DNA from: Candidatus Thiodiazotropha sp. (ex Monitilora ramsayi)
GTDB lineage: Bacteria > Pseudomonadota > Gammaproteobacteria > Chromatiales > Chromatiaceae
NCBI GenBank assembly: GCA_025655595.1
Contig: JAHXIO010000002.1
Location: forward strand, 124,001-188,000
Length of the DNA: 64,000 nucleotides
Direction of reading: 5' to 3'
Shown here: piece by piece, positions 46,212-54,568 of the stretch
How the letters are laid out: each line of letters starts with the position of its first letter
Numbering within the stretch: position 1 is the stretch's first letter
The notes under the pieces: generated by a model
Database searches by the model: none
Told to the model about the DNA's origin: nothing
Seen by the model: only the letters and a program-made list of their open reading frames with translations
Position numbers and translations under genes: made by a program

Positions 46212-46526
46212 ATGTTCATTGTCGCCAATCGTGTACCCGTCGCCGCAGGCTTCACCGAGCAGTTCGAAACGCGCTTCCGCAACCGGGCGGGACAGATCGA
46301 AAAACAGCCGGGATTCGTTCGCATGCAAGTACTCAAACCGGCGAAGCCCGGGTTGCCCTATGTGGTGATGACCAGTTGGAAAGACAGAGCGGCCTTCGAG
46401 GCATGGGTCGGCAGCGAGGATTTTCGCGCAGCCCACGCCGACCCTATGCCCAAGGAGGCCTTCAACGGCGAGGGCGGCATCGAAATGCACGAGGTCATCA
46501 TCACCACCGAAGAGGGGATGTCATGA
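46212..46526 (+). CDS. Antibiotic-biosynthesis-monooxygenase (ABM) domain protein
   Basis: A 104-residue ferredoxin-like dimer protein of the ABM/IsdG superfamily. Typical pieces are MFIVANRVPVAAGF, FEQFETRFRNR-type early helices, QPGFVRMQVLKP, and SWKDRAAFEAWVGSEDFRAAHA. Such proteins act as small monooxygenases or heme-degrading enzymes; the substrate is not predictable. It begins two bases after the SagB-like gene with AGGAG upstream and probably works with it. Confidence 0.82.
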   Translation: MFIVANRVPVAAGFTEQFETRFRNRAGQIEKQPGFVRMQVLKPAKPGLPYVVMTSWKDRAAFEAWVGSEDFRAAHADPMPKEAFNGEGGIEMHEVIITTEEGMS

Positions 46527-46810
46527 GTAGATATCGCACGCTGTAACGTTCAGCCGAGTGATCCTGCTGCGTAGTCAAACAACTGAAGCCGAGATGGAGC
46601 GGGATGCGCTCAAACAGGCGATCGAGAGCCGGACTCTTTCACCCTTAGTCGGGTTTTAACTCAACCGTGGACTCTCTGAACTGAATACCCTCTGCAAAAA
46701 CTGCTGTAACAATCGACAATAGTGACTATAGATAAAATAAGCTGCTAGAAAGCATATAGATAACTATACTTATCACCCTATCCATCAAACTAATGAGAGG
46801 AATCGACACA
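46527..46810. other. Gene-free stretch before malate dehydrogenase, with a possible gene remnant
   Basis: A short in-frame stretch at about 46559-46660 (starting GTG, ending at the TAA after LVGF) reads as a charged helix, LLRSQTTEAEMERDALKQAI. It has no ribosome site or recognised family and looks like a decayed remnant or chance. The A/T-rich segment at about 46710-46760 probably contains the mdh promoter. Confidence 0.3.
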
Positions 46811-47791
46811 ATGAAACCAGCTGTAAAAGTCACGATCACCGGTGCTGCAGGACATATTGGCTACGCACTGGTCTTCCGTATCGCATCCGGTGCCATGTTC
46901 GGCCAGGAGCAGCCTGTGATTCTGAGACTGCTGGAGATTCCCCAATCGATGTCTGCGCTCAGCGGCGTCCGCATGGAACTGGAAGATTGCGCCTTTCCCC
47001 TGCTGCACGACATCGTAACCACCGACGACGCCGCCATCGGCTTCCGCGATTCCGACTACGCCATCCTGGTCGGCGCCAAACCCCGCAGCAAAGGGATGGA
47101 GCGCAAAGACCTGATCACTGAAAACGCGAAGATCTTCTCCCACCAGGGACGCGCGATCAACGATCATGCCTCACGGGATGTCCGCGTAGTGGTGGTGGGT
47201 AACCCGGCCAATACCAACGCCCTGATCGCCGCCGCCAATGCGCCGGACCTGGACCGCAGCCAGTTCACCGCCATGACCCGCCTCGATCACAACCGGGCGC
47301 TGGGTCAGCTGGCCAACAAGACCAATACCCTGGTAGCCGACATCAGTCGCATGACTATCTGGGGTAATCACTCCCTGACGCAGTATCCCCACATCGATCA
47401 CTGCCTGGTCGATGGCAAGCCGGCCCTGGACCTTGTCACCCAAGACTGGGCGGTTGATCACTTCATTCCGCGGATCCAGCGCCGCGGTGCAGAAATCATC
47501 GAAGCCCGCGGACTCTCCTCCGCGGCCTCCGCGGCCGATGCGGTAGTGGATCACGTACACGACTGGGCCTTGGGCACACCGGAGGATGACTGGGTTAGTA
47601 TGTCTGTCCACTCGGATGGCAGTTACGGAATCGACGAGGGTGTGGTCTTCTCCTACCCGGTTACCTGTAAAGCGGGCAAATACGAAATCGTGCAGGGACT
47701 GGACCTGGATGAGTTCAGCGTTTCCCGCCTGAAAGCCTCAGAAGACGAGTTGCTCGGCGAACGCGCCATTATCCAGGAGTTGCTTCCCTAG
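46811..47791 (+). CDS. mdh: Malate dehydrogenase
   Basis: A 326-residue NAD-dependent malate dehydrogenase of the cytosolic/plant-type lineage. It interconverts malate and oxaloacetate in the citric acid cycle. The nucleotide site is [11 protein letters not shown], the substrate arginine lies in the [13 protein letters not shown] loop, NPANTN is the NAD contact, and MTRLDHNRA precedes the catalytic region. An active-site histidine is expected in the [16 protein letters not shown] segment. ATG 46811 is chosen (GAGAGG ten bases upstream) over ATG 46793. It stands alone as a single-gene unit. Confidence 0.95.
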   Translation: MKPAVKVTITGAAGHIGYALVFRIASGAMFGQEQPVILRLLEIPQSMSALSGVRMELEDCAFPLLHDIVTTDDAAIGFRDSDYAILVGAKPRSKGMERKDLITENAKIFSHQGRAINDHASRDVRVVVVGNPANTNALIAAANAPDLDRSQFTAMTRLDHNRALGQLANKTNTLVADISRMTIWGNHSLTQYPHIDHCLVDGKPALDLVTQDWAVDHFIPRIQRRGAEIIEARGLSSAASAADAVVDHVHDWALGTPEDDWVSMSVHSDGSYGIDEGVVFSYPVTCKAGKYEIVQGLDLDEFSVSRLKASEDELLGERAIIQELLP

Positions 47792-47820
47792 GGCCTGTTA
47801 ACACTAATCCAATACGTCCT

Positions 47821-47919
47821 GCTGGGGCTGTTTTTGTGCCCAGCAAGGCAGAATGAGCGTGGTGTAGCCCGGCTACATGAGCGAATGATAACGCTGCTGG
47901 GCAGGAAAACAGCCCCAGC
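47821..47919. repeat. Large nested palindromic element
   Basis: Outer arms GCTGGGGCTGTTTT (47821-47834) and its exact complement (47906-47919). Inner arms TGCCCAGCA (47837-47845) and TGCTGGGCA (47895-47903). A central small hairpin GTAGCC/GGCTAC sits in between. The whole is a 99-base nested hairpin, resembling a short non-coding mobile element (REP/MITE type) or a strong structured 3' end of mdh. It contains no gene. Confidence 0.75.
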
Positions 47920-47926
47920 CCTTCGG

Positions 47927-47987
47927 GTGCGCCCCGAAGGAAGTGCCCTTGGGGTGCGCCCCGAAGGAAGTGCCCTTGGGGTGCGCC
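47927..47987. repeat. 27-base tandem repeat
   Basis: Two full copies and the start of a third of a 27-base unit (GTGCGCCCCGAAGGAAGTGCC followed by CTTGGG), beginning at 47927, 47954 and 47981. The period is a multiple of three, so an open frame passes through it, but the translation is a simple repeat with no family. It directly follows the palindromic element. Confidence 0.8.
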
Positions 47988-48089
47988 TGAAAAAGCGCCA
48001 CTGGGCGATCGGTCAAAATGGTTGATAGATGAAATGGAAATTCAATGGTCTAAACGTGTATCTTGTCGTCAAGTGTCACTGTCATTGAT

Positions 48090-48169
48090 AAGGTGCGGCT
48101 GAACCGCACCTTGAAATGCCAGCGGATGCAACCGTTGCCGATTTGTAGGGCGCGGCTATGCCGCACCTA
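48090..48169. repeat. Pair of REP-like GC-rich hairpins before ppnN
   Basis: First hairpin AAGGTGCGG (48090-48098) with CCGCACCTT (48104-48112). Second hairpin at about 48146-48169 with GCGGC/GCCGC and TAGG/CCTA separated by a small bulge. The two share the GCGGC...GCCGCACCT pattern and look like a BIME-type pair of repetitive extragenic palindromes. Confidence 0.65.
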
Positions 48170-48214
48170 AGGCTACAACCAAATAACAAGCACGAGAAGG
48201 GCCAGCCAGTCACC

Positions 48215-49594
48215 ATGTTGCAAACACCCGCCCCGGAAAAATTCAGCGCCTCCGTCAGACCCCAGGGCAGTCTCGAGGTACTCTCACAGCTCGAGGTCAA
48301 CGCCCTCCTCGACACCAGCGCAAGGGGGCTCTACCAACTCTTCCGCCGCTGCGCCCTAGCGGTGCTCAACTGCGGCAGCAACACCGACAACGCCCGGGAG
48401 ATCTTCGAGACCTATCGCGATTTCGGCATCCATCTGATGCAGAGGAACCGGGGCGTAAAACTTCGGCTGGAGAATGCACCGGGTAGCGCGTTCGTCGACG
48501 GCAAGATGATTCAGGGCATCCAGGAGCATCTCTTCGCAGTGCTCAGGGATATCATCTATGTCCACAACGAGATTCAGAATGACTGCAATTTCAACCTGAC
48601 GGAGTCGACACACATCACTTCGGCAGTGTTTCATATCCTGCGAAACGCCAGAGTACTACGGACCGGAACATACCCTAACCTGATCGTCTGCTGGGGCGGA
48701 CACTCGATCAATCGCACAGAGTATGACTACACCAAGGAGGTAGGCTACGAACTGGGCCTGCGCGGGCTCAATGTCTGTACGGGTTGCGGGCCAGGCGCCA
48801 TGAAGGGCCCCATGAAGGGGGCCACCATCGGTCACGCCAAACAGCGCAATTATGAGGGAAGATATCTGGGCATCACCGAACCCGGTATCATTGCATCGGA
48901 GCCGCCCAACCCGATCGTCAACGAGTTGGTGATCATGCCCGATATCGAAAAGCGACTGGAAGCATTTGTCCGCACCGGACACGGTATCGTCGTATTCCCC
49001 GGTGGCGCCGGCACCACAGAGGAGCTGCTCTATCTGCTGGGCATCCTGATGCACCCAGCCAACAGCGGCCACCCCCTGCCCCTGATCCTGACAGGACCCG
49101 CGGAAAGCGGTGACTATTTCGACGCTATCGACCGATTCATTACCCGCACGCTGGGACAGGGCATAAGAAACCACTACCGGATTATTCTCGACGATCCGCA
49201 AGAGGTGGCGCACACGATGAAATCCTCGATGAAGACCGTCAAATCATTTCGCACCGAGGGCAACGACGCGTTCTATTTCAACTGGCGACTCAAAATCGAG
49301 CACGAGCTTCAACAACCCTTTATTCCCACCCACAAATCCATGATGGCACTCAGTCTCAATCGTCAACAGGCACCCTATCTGCTGGCGGCCAATCTCAGGC
49401 GCGCCTTCTCCGGTATTGTGGCGGGGAATGTGAAAGAGGACGGTATCAGAGCCGTGGAGAAACACGGCCCATTCACCATCAATGGTGATGCCGATATCGT
49501 CTCTTCGATGGATGAGGTATTAGTGGCCTTCGTGGAACAGAACCGAATGAAACTCCAGGGGGACTATTCACCCTGCTATCAGCTTGTTTCATGA
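48215..49594 (+). CDS. ppnN: Pyrimidine/purine nucleotide 5'-monophosphate nucleosidase
   Basis: A 459-residue PpnN (YgdH)-type enzyme, close to the usual 454 residues. It cleaves nucleoside monophosphates to base plus ribose 5-phosphate and is a known (p)ppGpp target in E. coli. The LOG-fold signature [16 protein letters not shown] and the upstream [14 protein letters not shown] are intact. The PpnN-specific N-terminal and C-terminal extensions are present. ATG 48215 is chosen; the reading frame upstream runs through the REP-like hairpins. The ribosome site is weak. It is a single-gene unit flanked on both sides by palindromic repeats. Confidence 0.93.
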   Translation: MLQTPAPEKFSASVRPQGSLEVLSQLEVNALLDTSARGLYQLFRRCALAVLNCGSNTDNAREIFETYRDFGIHLMQRNRGVKLRLENAPGSAFVDGKMIQGIQEHLFAVLRDIIYVHNEIQNDCNFNLTESTHITSAVFHILRNARVLRTGTYPNLIVCWGGHSINRTEYDYTKEVGYELGLRGLNVCTGCGPGAMKGPMKGATIGHAKQRNYEGRYLGITEPGIIASEPPNPIVNELVIMPDIEKRLEAFVRTGHGIVVFPGGAGTTEELLYLLGILMHPANSGHPLPLILTGPAESGDYFDAIDRFITRTLGQGIRNHYRIILDDPQEVAHTMKSSMKTVKSFRTEGNDAFYFNWRLKIEHELQQPFIPTHKSMMALSLNRQQAPYLLAANLRRAFSGIVAGNVKEDGIRAVEKHGPFTINGDADIVSSMDEVLVAFVEQNRMKLQGDYSPCYQLVS

Positions 49595-49664
49595 GGTAAA
49601 TGGTACCGGTTTATGCGGACAACATAGTGTGATGTAAGGGTTTCTTTGACTTAAAACACCGTAA

Positions 49665-49727
49665 TGGTGGGGCAGGGCCCCACCCTACCCATTCTGACAG
49701 AGCTTAGGGTGGGGCCCTGCCCCACCA
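49665..49727. repeat. Perfect 23-bp inverted repeat
   Basis: The left arm at 49665-49687 (starting TGGTGGGGCAGGGCCCC) is the exact reverse complement of the right arm at 49705-49727, with a 17-base loop. The arms contain an internal GGGGCAGGGCCCC-like palindrome, as in GC-rich extragenic repeats. It lies between the convergent ppnN and rraA-like genes and may also act as a bidirectional transcription stop, though no T-run is present. Confidence 0.85.
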
Positions 49728-49860
49728 ATCGCTGGTTATAACTCACCCGAACCTCCTGACTGTGAGATGACTCACTCTAAGTCATTACCATTCAGTTCTC
49801 AGTGGTCACTTGTCAATCGAGCTTGCAGACTGTTTTTATCGCACAACATTCAATGCGGGC

Positions 49861-50355
49861 TTAGACAGCTGGTGTATCCAATACGACCACACCGTCCTCA
49901 TCGGCATAGAGCCACTCACCCGGTCTGAAGATCACGCTGGCAAACTCGACAACTCCACCGACTTCACCGATACCTTTCTTGACGCTCTTACGCGGATGGG
50001 TCGCCATGGCCAGGACACCCAGTGGCATATCGGCGATCTCCACGGCATCACGAATGCATCCGTACATCACAACCCCCGCCCAGCCGTTATCCACAGCCAG
50101 TTGCGCCAGTTGATCACCCAACATGGCACAACGCAGGGATCCGCCTGCATCCACCACCAGCACACGACCATTTCCGGCCTGTTCCAACTGTTCCCTCACC
50201 AGAGAGTTGTCCTCGAAACATTTCAGTGTAGCGATGGCGCCGTGAAAGGCGTGATGGCCACCGTAGTGGCGTAACACAGGACTACAGACCTGCAGGGCCT
50301 CCTCGTGGATGTCATAGAGATCAGCGGTCTTTAATCTGCTTTCGTCCAGACTCAT
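49861..50355 (-). CDS. rraA: RraA-family protein
   Basis: A 164-residue RraA/HMG-aldolase-fold protein. ATG 50355 is chosen because GGAGG lies eight bases upstream. Typical pieces are [17 protein letters not shown] near the N-terminus, [20 protein letters not shown], and [19 protein letters not shown], where the G-x-R-D motif of the family metal site is present. RraA proteins either inhibit RNase E or are class II aldolases of 4-hydroxy-4-methyl-2-oxoglutarate; this short single-domain version resembles the RNase E regulator. It lies downstream of aceA but is separated from it by a terminator. Confidence 0.88.
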   Translation of the reverse strand: MSLDESRLKTADLYDIHEEALQVCSPVLRHYGGHHAFHGAIATLKCFEDNSLVREQLEQAGNGRVLVVDAGGSLRCAMLGDQLAQLAVDNGWAGVVMYGCIRDAVEIADMPLGVLAMATHPRKSVKKGIGEVGGVVEFASVIFRPGEWLYADEDGVVVLDTPAV

Positions 50356-50420
50356 CGATTCATCCTCCAATAGGTTGGATCATATTTCCCCGTCCAGATT
50401 CAAACGCTTTTTTTCAGAGA

Positions 50421-50448
50421 AAAAAAAAGCCGTGCCTGGAGGCACGGC
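50421..50448 (-). terminator. Intrinsic terminator of aceA
   Basis: On the minus strand a perfect 8-bp stem GCCGTGCC/GGCACGGC (50441-50448 with 50429-50436) with a four-base loop is followed by eight T. It stands 35 bases after the aceA stop codon. Confidence 0.93.
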
Positions 50449-50483
50449 CGAAGGGCAGAAAAATGGTTGCTAGGCGTAGCCTG

Positions 50484-51806
50484 TTACAGGCCGGCTGCGT
50501 CGTCGAACTGGGCCTCTTCAGTCGAGCCGGTCAAGGCCGTCACAGACGAAGCGCCACCCTGAATCACCGTGGTGACATCATCGAAATAGCCTGCACCAAC
50601 CTCCTGTTGATGGGAGACGAAGGTATAACCCTTTTCACGCGCTGCAAACTCGGGTTCCTGAACCTTCTCCACATAGTGCTTCATACCCTCGCCACGCGCA
50701 TATTCGTGGGCCAGATCGAACATGTTGAACCACATGTTGTGGATACCGGCCAGGGTGATGAACTGGTACTTGTAGCCCATGTCGGAGAGTTCATCCTGGA
50801 ACTTGGCGATAGTGGCGTCGTCCAGGTTGCGCTTCCAGTTGAAGGACGGGGAGCAGTTGTAGGCCAGCAGCTTGTTCGGGTTCTCGGCCAGCACGGCCTC
50901 GGCGAACTCGCGGGCGAAGCCCAGATCCGGGGTACCGGTCTCGCACCACACCAGGTCGGCGTAGGGGGCGTAGGCCAGGCCGCGGGAAATCGCCTGTTCC
51001 AGACCGTTCTTGACGCGGTAGAAGCCCTCGGAGGTGCGATCACCGGTGAGGAAGGGCTTGTCGTTAGGATCAACGTCGTTGGTCAGCAGGTTGGCCGCCT
51101 CGGAGTCGGTACGGGCCAGCACCAGGGTGGGCACGCCCATCACGTCGGAGGCCAGGCGGGCGGCCTTCAGCTTCTCGACGGCTTCCTGGGTTGGCACCAG
51201 CACCTTACCGCCCATGTGGCCGCACTTCTTCACCGCGGCCAGCTGATCCTCAAAGTGAACGCCGGAAGCGCCGGCTTCGATCATGTTCTTCATCAGCTCG
51301 AAGGCGTTCAGCACGCCACCGAAGCCCGCCTCGGCGTCCGCAACGATGGGCAGGAAGTTGTCCACGTAACCCTCGTCACCGGGCTCTATGCCGCGGGACC
51401 ACTGGATCTCGTCGGCACGCTTGAAGGTGTTGTTGATGCGACGCACCATGGTGGGCACGGAGTTGTAGGCGTAGAGAGACTGGTCGGGGTACATGGTCTC
51501 TGAGGTGTTGCCGTCGGCAGCCACCTGCCAACCTGAGAGGTAGATCGCCTCGATTCCTGCCTTCGCCTGCTGCATGGCCTGCCCAGCGGTGATGGCACCC
51601 ATGCAGTTCACATAGCCCTTCCTCGCGTCGCCGCGCACCAGGTTCCACAGCTTCTCGGCACCGCGCTTGGCGTAGGTGTGCTCGGGTTGTACGGAACCGC
51701 GCAGGCGCACCACGTCTTCGGCGCTGTAACCGCGTTTCACATCCAACCATCGGGGATTTTCCGCCCAATCCTTCTGCAAAGCCTCTATCTGCTCGTTACG
51801 TGTCAT
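50484..51806 (-). CDS. aceA: Isocitrate lyase
   Basis: A 440-residue isocitrate lyase that splits isocitrate into glyoxylate and succinate. The catalytic KKCGHMGGK loop (cysteine nucleophile/base) and the [20 protein letters not shown] region are intact. GGAGAT precedes the ATG by about six bases. It is divergent from aceK, and no malate synthase (aceB or glcB) is in the window. In an autotroph it may serve acetate use or organic acid turnover. Confidence 0.96.
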   Translation of the reverse strand: MTRNEQIEALQKDWAENPRWLDVKRGYSAEDVVRLRGSVQPEHTYAKRGAEKLWNLVRGDARKGYVNCMGAITAGQAMQQAKAGIEAIYLSGWQVAADGNTSETMYPDQSLYAYNSVPTMVRRINNTFKRADEIQWSRGIEPGDEGYVDNFLPIVADAEAGFGGVLNAFELMKNMIEAGASGVHFEDQLAAVKKCGHMGGKVLVPTQEAVEKLKAARLASDVMGVPTLVLARTDSEAANLLTNDVDPNDKPFLTGDRTSEGFYRVKNGLEQAISRGLAYAPYADLVWCETGTPDLGFAREFAEAVLAENPNKLLAYNCSPSFNWKRNLDDATIAKFQDELSDMGYKYQFITLAGIHNMWFNMFDLAHEYARGEGMKHYVEKVQEPEFAAREKGYTFVSHQQEVGAGYFDDVTTVIQGGASSVTALTGSTEEAQFDDAAGL

Positions 51807-52230
51807 GTCTTATCTCCAGTGTTATCGCTTTATCGTCTTAATCTTCCCGGCCCGGTCGCTGAGGTTTTCACTTCAAATCAACCCTACTGCCGAGAAACGA
51901 TGAAACAGGTATATCGATGCCGATCCTGCCTCGGTTATCCGGAGTCGTGGCAGGTATCAGCCGGACCCGACTCACTTGTTCACCTCATTTCCAGCCTCAA
52001 ATATCACTTCGAGGGTGCAGGCAGAATGGCTTGTATCCACTCACGCCTGTGAATGAGTCAGTGCCATTTTTTTGTGCACTGCGTTAAAGCATAGTGAAAA
52101 GGTCAAGAAATTTTTCATAAAAATCTCAATAGTTAGCTTTGACAAAAAAAATAGTGCAGCGCAAAAAAATAGGCTAAACCTTAGTAAAACAGTCAACTAA
52201 CTGACCGCCCTGATTTATGCGCGCCAAAAA
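51807..52230. promoter_or_regulatory. Divergent aceA-aceK control region
   Basis: A 424-base gene-free region between two divergent genes of the isocitrate branch point. Near 52063-52085 the run ATTTTTTTGTGCACTGCG occurs, and near 52154-52169 its near-complement GTGCAGCGCAAAAAAAT, forming an imperfect inverted pair about 90 bases apart. A TTGACA-like -35 lies at 52139-52144 pointing to aceK, but I cannot place a good -10. The region probably binds a regulator; its identity is unknown. Confidence 0.45.
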
Positions 52231-53991
52231 ATGATGCAAGACCTCTCACAACAGATCGCCCAATCGATACTCACCGGTTTCGACAGGCACTTTTCCTTCT
52301 TCCAGGAGATCAGCAGCGCTGCGCGTCAGCGTTTCGAGCGAACGGACTGGGAGTCCGTGCGGGAGGCTTCCGCCAAGCGGATCAGCTTTTACGACCTGCG
52401 CGTTCAGGAGGCCATCGGCAAGGTCAGCTCCAACTTCGGTATCAAGGAGCTGGATGAAGGTCTCTGGCAAGAGGTGAAACAGGCCTATACCACGCTACTG
52501 CACAAGCACAGTCGTCCGGAACTGGCTGAAACATTCTATAACTCAGTCTTCTGTCGCCTCTTTGAGCGCAAGTATTTCGACAACGACAAGATTTTCCTCG
52601 AATCTCAGGTCAAACGGCACGAGCTGGCTGAACGATACCGCGTCTATATGTCATTTCAGGTGGCTGATGGAGGACTGAAGAACAGCTTTTGGGAAATCCT
52701 CTCCTCGTTCTATTTCAATCTGCCCTATGAGGACATTCAGCGCGATAGCCAGCGACTGGCAGATGCGTTCATGGAACAGACCGGGCTTGAGACTATTCCC
52801 TCTGACCTCAGGTTTGATCTTCTCGAATCCCCCTTCTACCGCAACAAGGCCTCCTATCTGGTTGGGCGCATGGTCTATGGTGATGTAATTCGTCCGGTCA
52901 TCATTCCCCTGATGAACAATGAGGCCGGCGCAATCTACGCGGATGCACTGCTGACGCAAAAACGTAGGGTCGAGGCGGTCTTCAGCTTTGCCCGAGCCTA
53001 TTTCATGGTCAAGACCCCGGTACCCACGGCAACGGTGGAGTTCTTACGCAGTATCATGCCGGAAAAGACTCTGGCCGATCTCTACATGAGCATCGGCTTC
53101 CACAAGCAGGCCAAAAATGAGTTCTATCGGGATCTTCTCAATCACCTGGAACAGAGCCAGGATGAGTTCATCATCGCCCCGGGAACCCCCGGTCTGGTAA
53201 TGCAGGTTTTCACCCTGCCATCGTTTCCATACGTCTTCAAAGTCATCAGGGATAAGTTCCCGCCCCAGAAAGAGGTCACCCACCAGTTGGTGAAACAACG
53301 CTACCTCCAGGTCAAGAAGCATGATCGTGTGGGCCGCATGGCGGATACATTGGAGTTTGTGGATGTCGCCCTGCCGCTGGACCGCATCGATACCCACCTA
53401 CTGGAGGAACTCAAGGCCACGGTGCCCTCCCAACTGGAGATCGAAGGCGACAAGGTGGTGATCAAGCACCTCTATATCGAACAGCGTATGACCCCGCTCA
53501 ATCTCTATCTTGAGGAGACCAACGAAGAGGAGACCCGTTCAATCCTCTACGACTGGGGCAAAGCGGTGAAACAACTGATGGGGGTGAATATCTTTCCCGG
53601 AGATCTGCTGTTCAAAAACTTTGGTGTCAACAGCCAGGGCAAAGTCGTCTTTTATGACTATGACGAGATCTGCTATTTGACTGAATGTAACTTCCGCAAG
53701 ATCCCACCACCGCGTTATCCCGAAGATCTCTATCTCGATGAGCCTTGGTACAGCGTAAACCCCAATGACATCTTCCCTGAAGAGTTCATTACATTTCTCA
53801 GCACTGATCCCAAAGTCCGTAAGATTCTCAAAGAGATCCATCCCGAACTATTCGACGCCACCTTCTGGCAGAGCAATCAACAGGACTTGGTCGAGGGAAA
53901 ACAAGCTGACGTTTTTCCCTATTCCAGGACCCTGCGCTTTGAACGTCCGGGCGAACTTTCCGACGCACTCCCGATGGCCTCCCTGGGTTAA
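52231..53991 (+). CDS. aceK: Isocitrate dehydrogenase kinase/phosphatase
   Basis: A 586-residue AceK, the bifunctional enzyme that phosphorylates isocitrate dehydrogenase to switch it off and reverses this. Turning off the dehydrogenase sends isocitrate to AceA. The C-terminal kinase half carries the ATP-loop and lysine region (IAPGTPGLVMQVFTLPSFPYVFKVIRD) and the catalytic and metal segments NIFPGDLLFKNFGV and VFYDYDEICYL. Start ATG 52231 has little ribosome site, so low translation or a different start codon is possible; the next codon is also ATG. Unlike E. coli aceBAK, it is divergent from aceA rather than downstream of it. Confidence 0.95.
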   Translation: MMQDLSQQIAQSILTGFDRHFSFFQEISSAARQRFERTDWESVREASAKRISFYDLRVQEAIGKVSSNFGIKELDEGLWQEVKQAYTTLLHKHSRPELAETFYNSVFCRLFERKYFDNDKIFLESQVKRHELAERYRVYMSFQVADGGLKNSFWEILSSFYFNLPYEDIQRDSQRLADAFMEQTGLETIPSDLRFDLLESPFYRNKASYLVGRMVYGDVIRPVIIPLMNNEAGAIYADALLTQKRRVEAVFSFARAYFMVKTPVPTATVEFLRSIMPEKTLADLYMSIGFHKQAKNEFYRDLLNHLEQSQDEFIIAPGTPGLVMQVFTLPSFPYVFKVIRDKFPPQKEVTHQLVKQRYLQVKKHDRVGRMADTLEFVDVALPLDRIDTHLLEELKATVPSQLEIEGDKVVIKHLYIEQRMTPLNLYLEETNEEETRSILYDWGKAVKQLMGVNIFPGDLLFKNFGVNSQGKVVFYDYDEICYLTECNFRKIPPPRYPEDLYLDEPWYSVNPNDIFPEEFITFLSTDPKVRKILKEIHPELFDATFWQSNQQDLVEGKQADVFPYSRTLRFERPGELSDALPMASLG

Positions 53992-54245
53992 AAGCAGAAT
54001 CCTCCCTTGAGCCTTTGAAAGATCAGGCTTAATTGTCGTGTGGGACCCGTCATTTAAGGGATCCTGATGAGAAATCTCCGTAAAAACCCTGCCAAACCCA
54101 AAGGGAAAATAGTATTGTTTTTTCCTGCCTGACTGCTTAACTATATTTACCACGAAAGATTAAGGAAGAATTAAGACTTACCCATGACTGTTATGGGCGA
54201 GTAGAGATTCCCGGTACTTTTCAAAACAAGAAAAGGACACGAAAA

Positions 54246-54497
54246 ATGGTAGGGGAAAAGAGATTTGGAATGGGTCCCGTACCCGCATCTCCCGAGCACT
54301 ATCTGAACGAGACGCAGGTCAACGGCATGACCATCCTGAGAAAATTCGGCTGGAAGCTGGTCTGCGTCAGGCGTGCTTCTGTCACAGAGATCACCACCGT
54401 ATTCAGAAACAGTCACGATAATATGGTGGGGGTATTGGGTGAAGACGGCATTCTAAGAATCAGCAATGACTTGAAAGTCCGAAGTACACCGATCTAG
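54246..54497 (+). CDS. Small conserved-looking hypothetical protein
   Basis: An 83-residue soluble protein I do not recognise. AAGGA lies nine bases before the ATG, which supports real translation. It has a mildly basic character, mixed helix and strand, one cysteine, and no signal peptide or membrane segment (pieces: NGMTILRKFGWKLVCVRR, VVFRN-like strand, VGVLGEDGILRISND). It stands alone between aceK and creC; the function is unknown. Confidence 0.6.
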   Translation: MVGEKRFGMGPVPASPEHYLNETQVNGMTILRKFGWKLVCVRRASVTEITTVFRNSHDNMVGVLGEDGILRISNDLKVRSTPI

Positions 54498-54568
54498 CCG
54501 GCATAACTCACACTGCTATCCCATCTCAAGATAGCCAGGGGATCAAATCTGTCTACCTGTTTACGGCA

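Noticed and set aside
47927-47987. Possible CRISPR array
   Set aside because: Units are directly adjacent with no spacers and only two full copies; it is a tandem repeat.
47834-48025. 63-codon frame through the repeat region after mdh
   Set aside because: Its translation is a simple repeat produced by the 27-base tandem unit and palindrome; no ribosome site or family.
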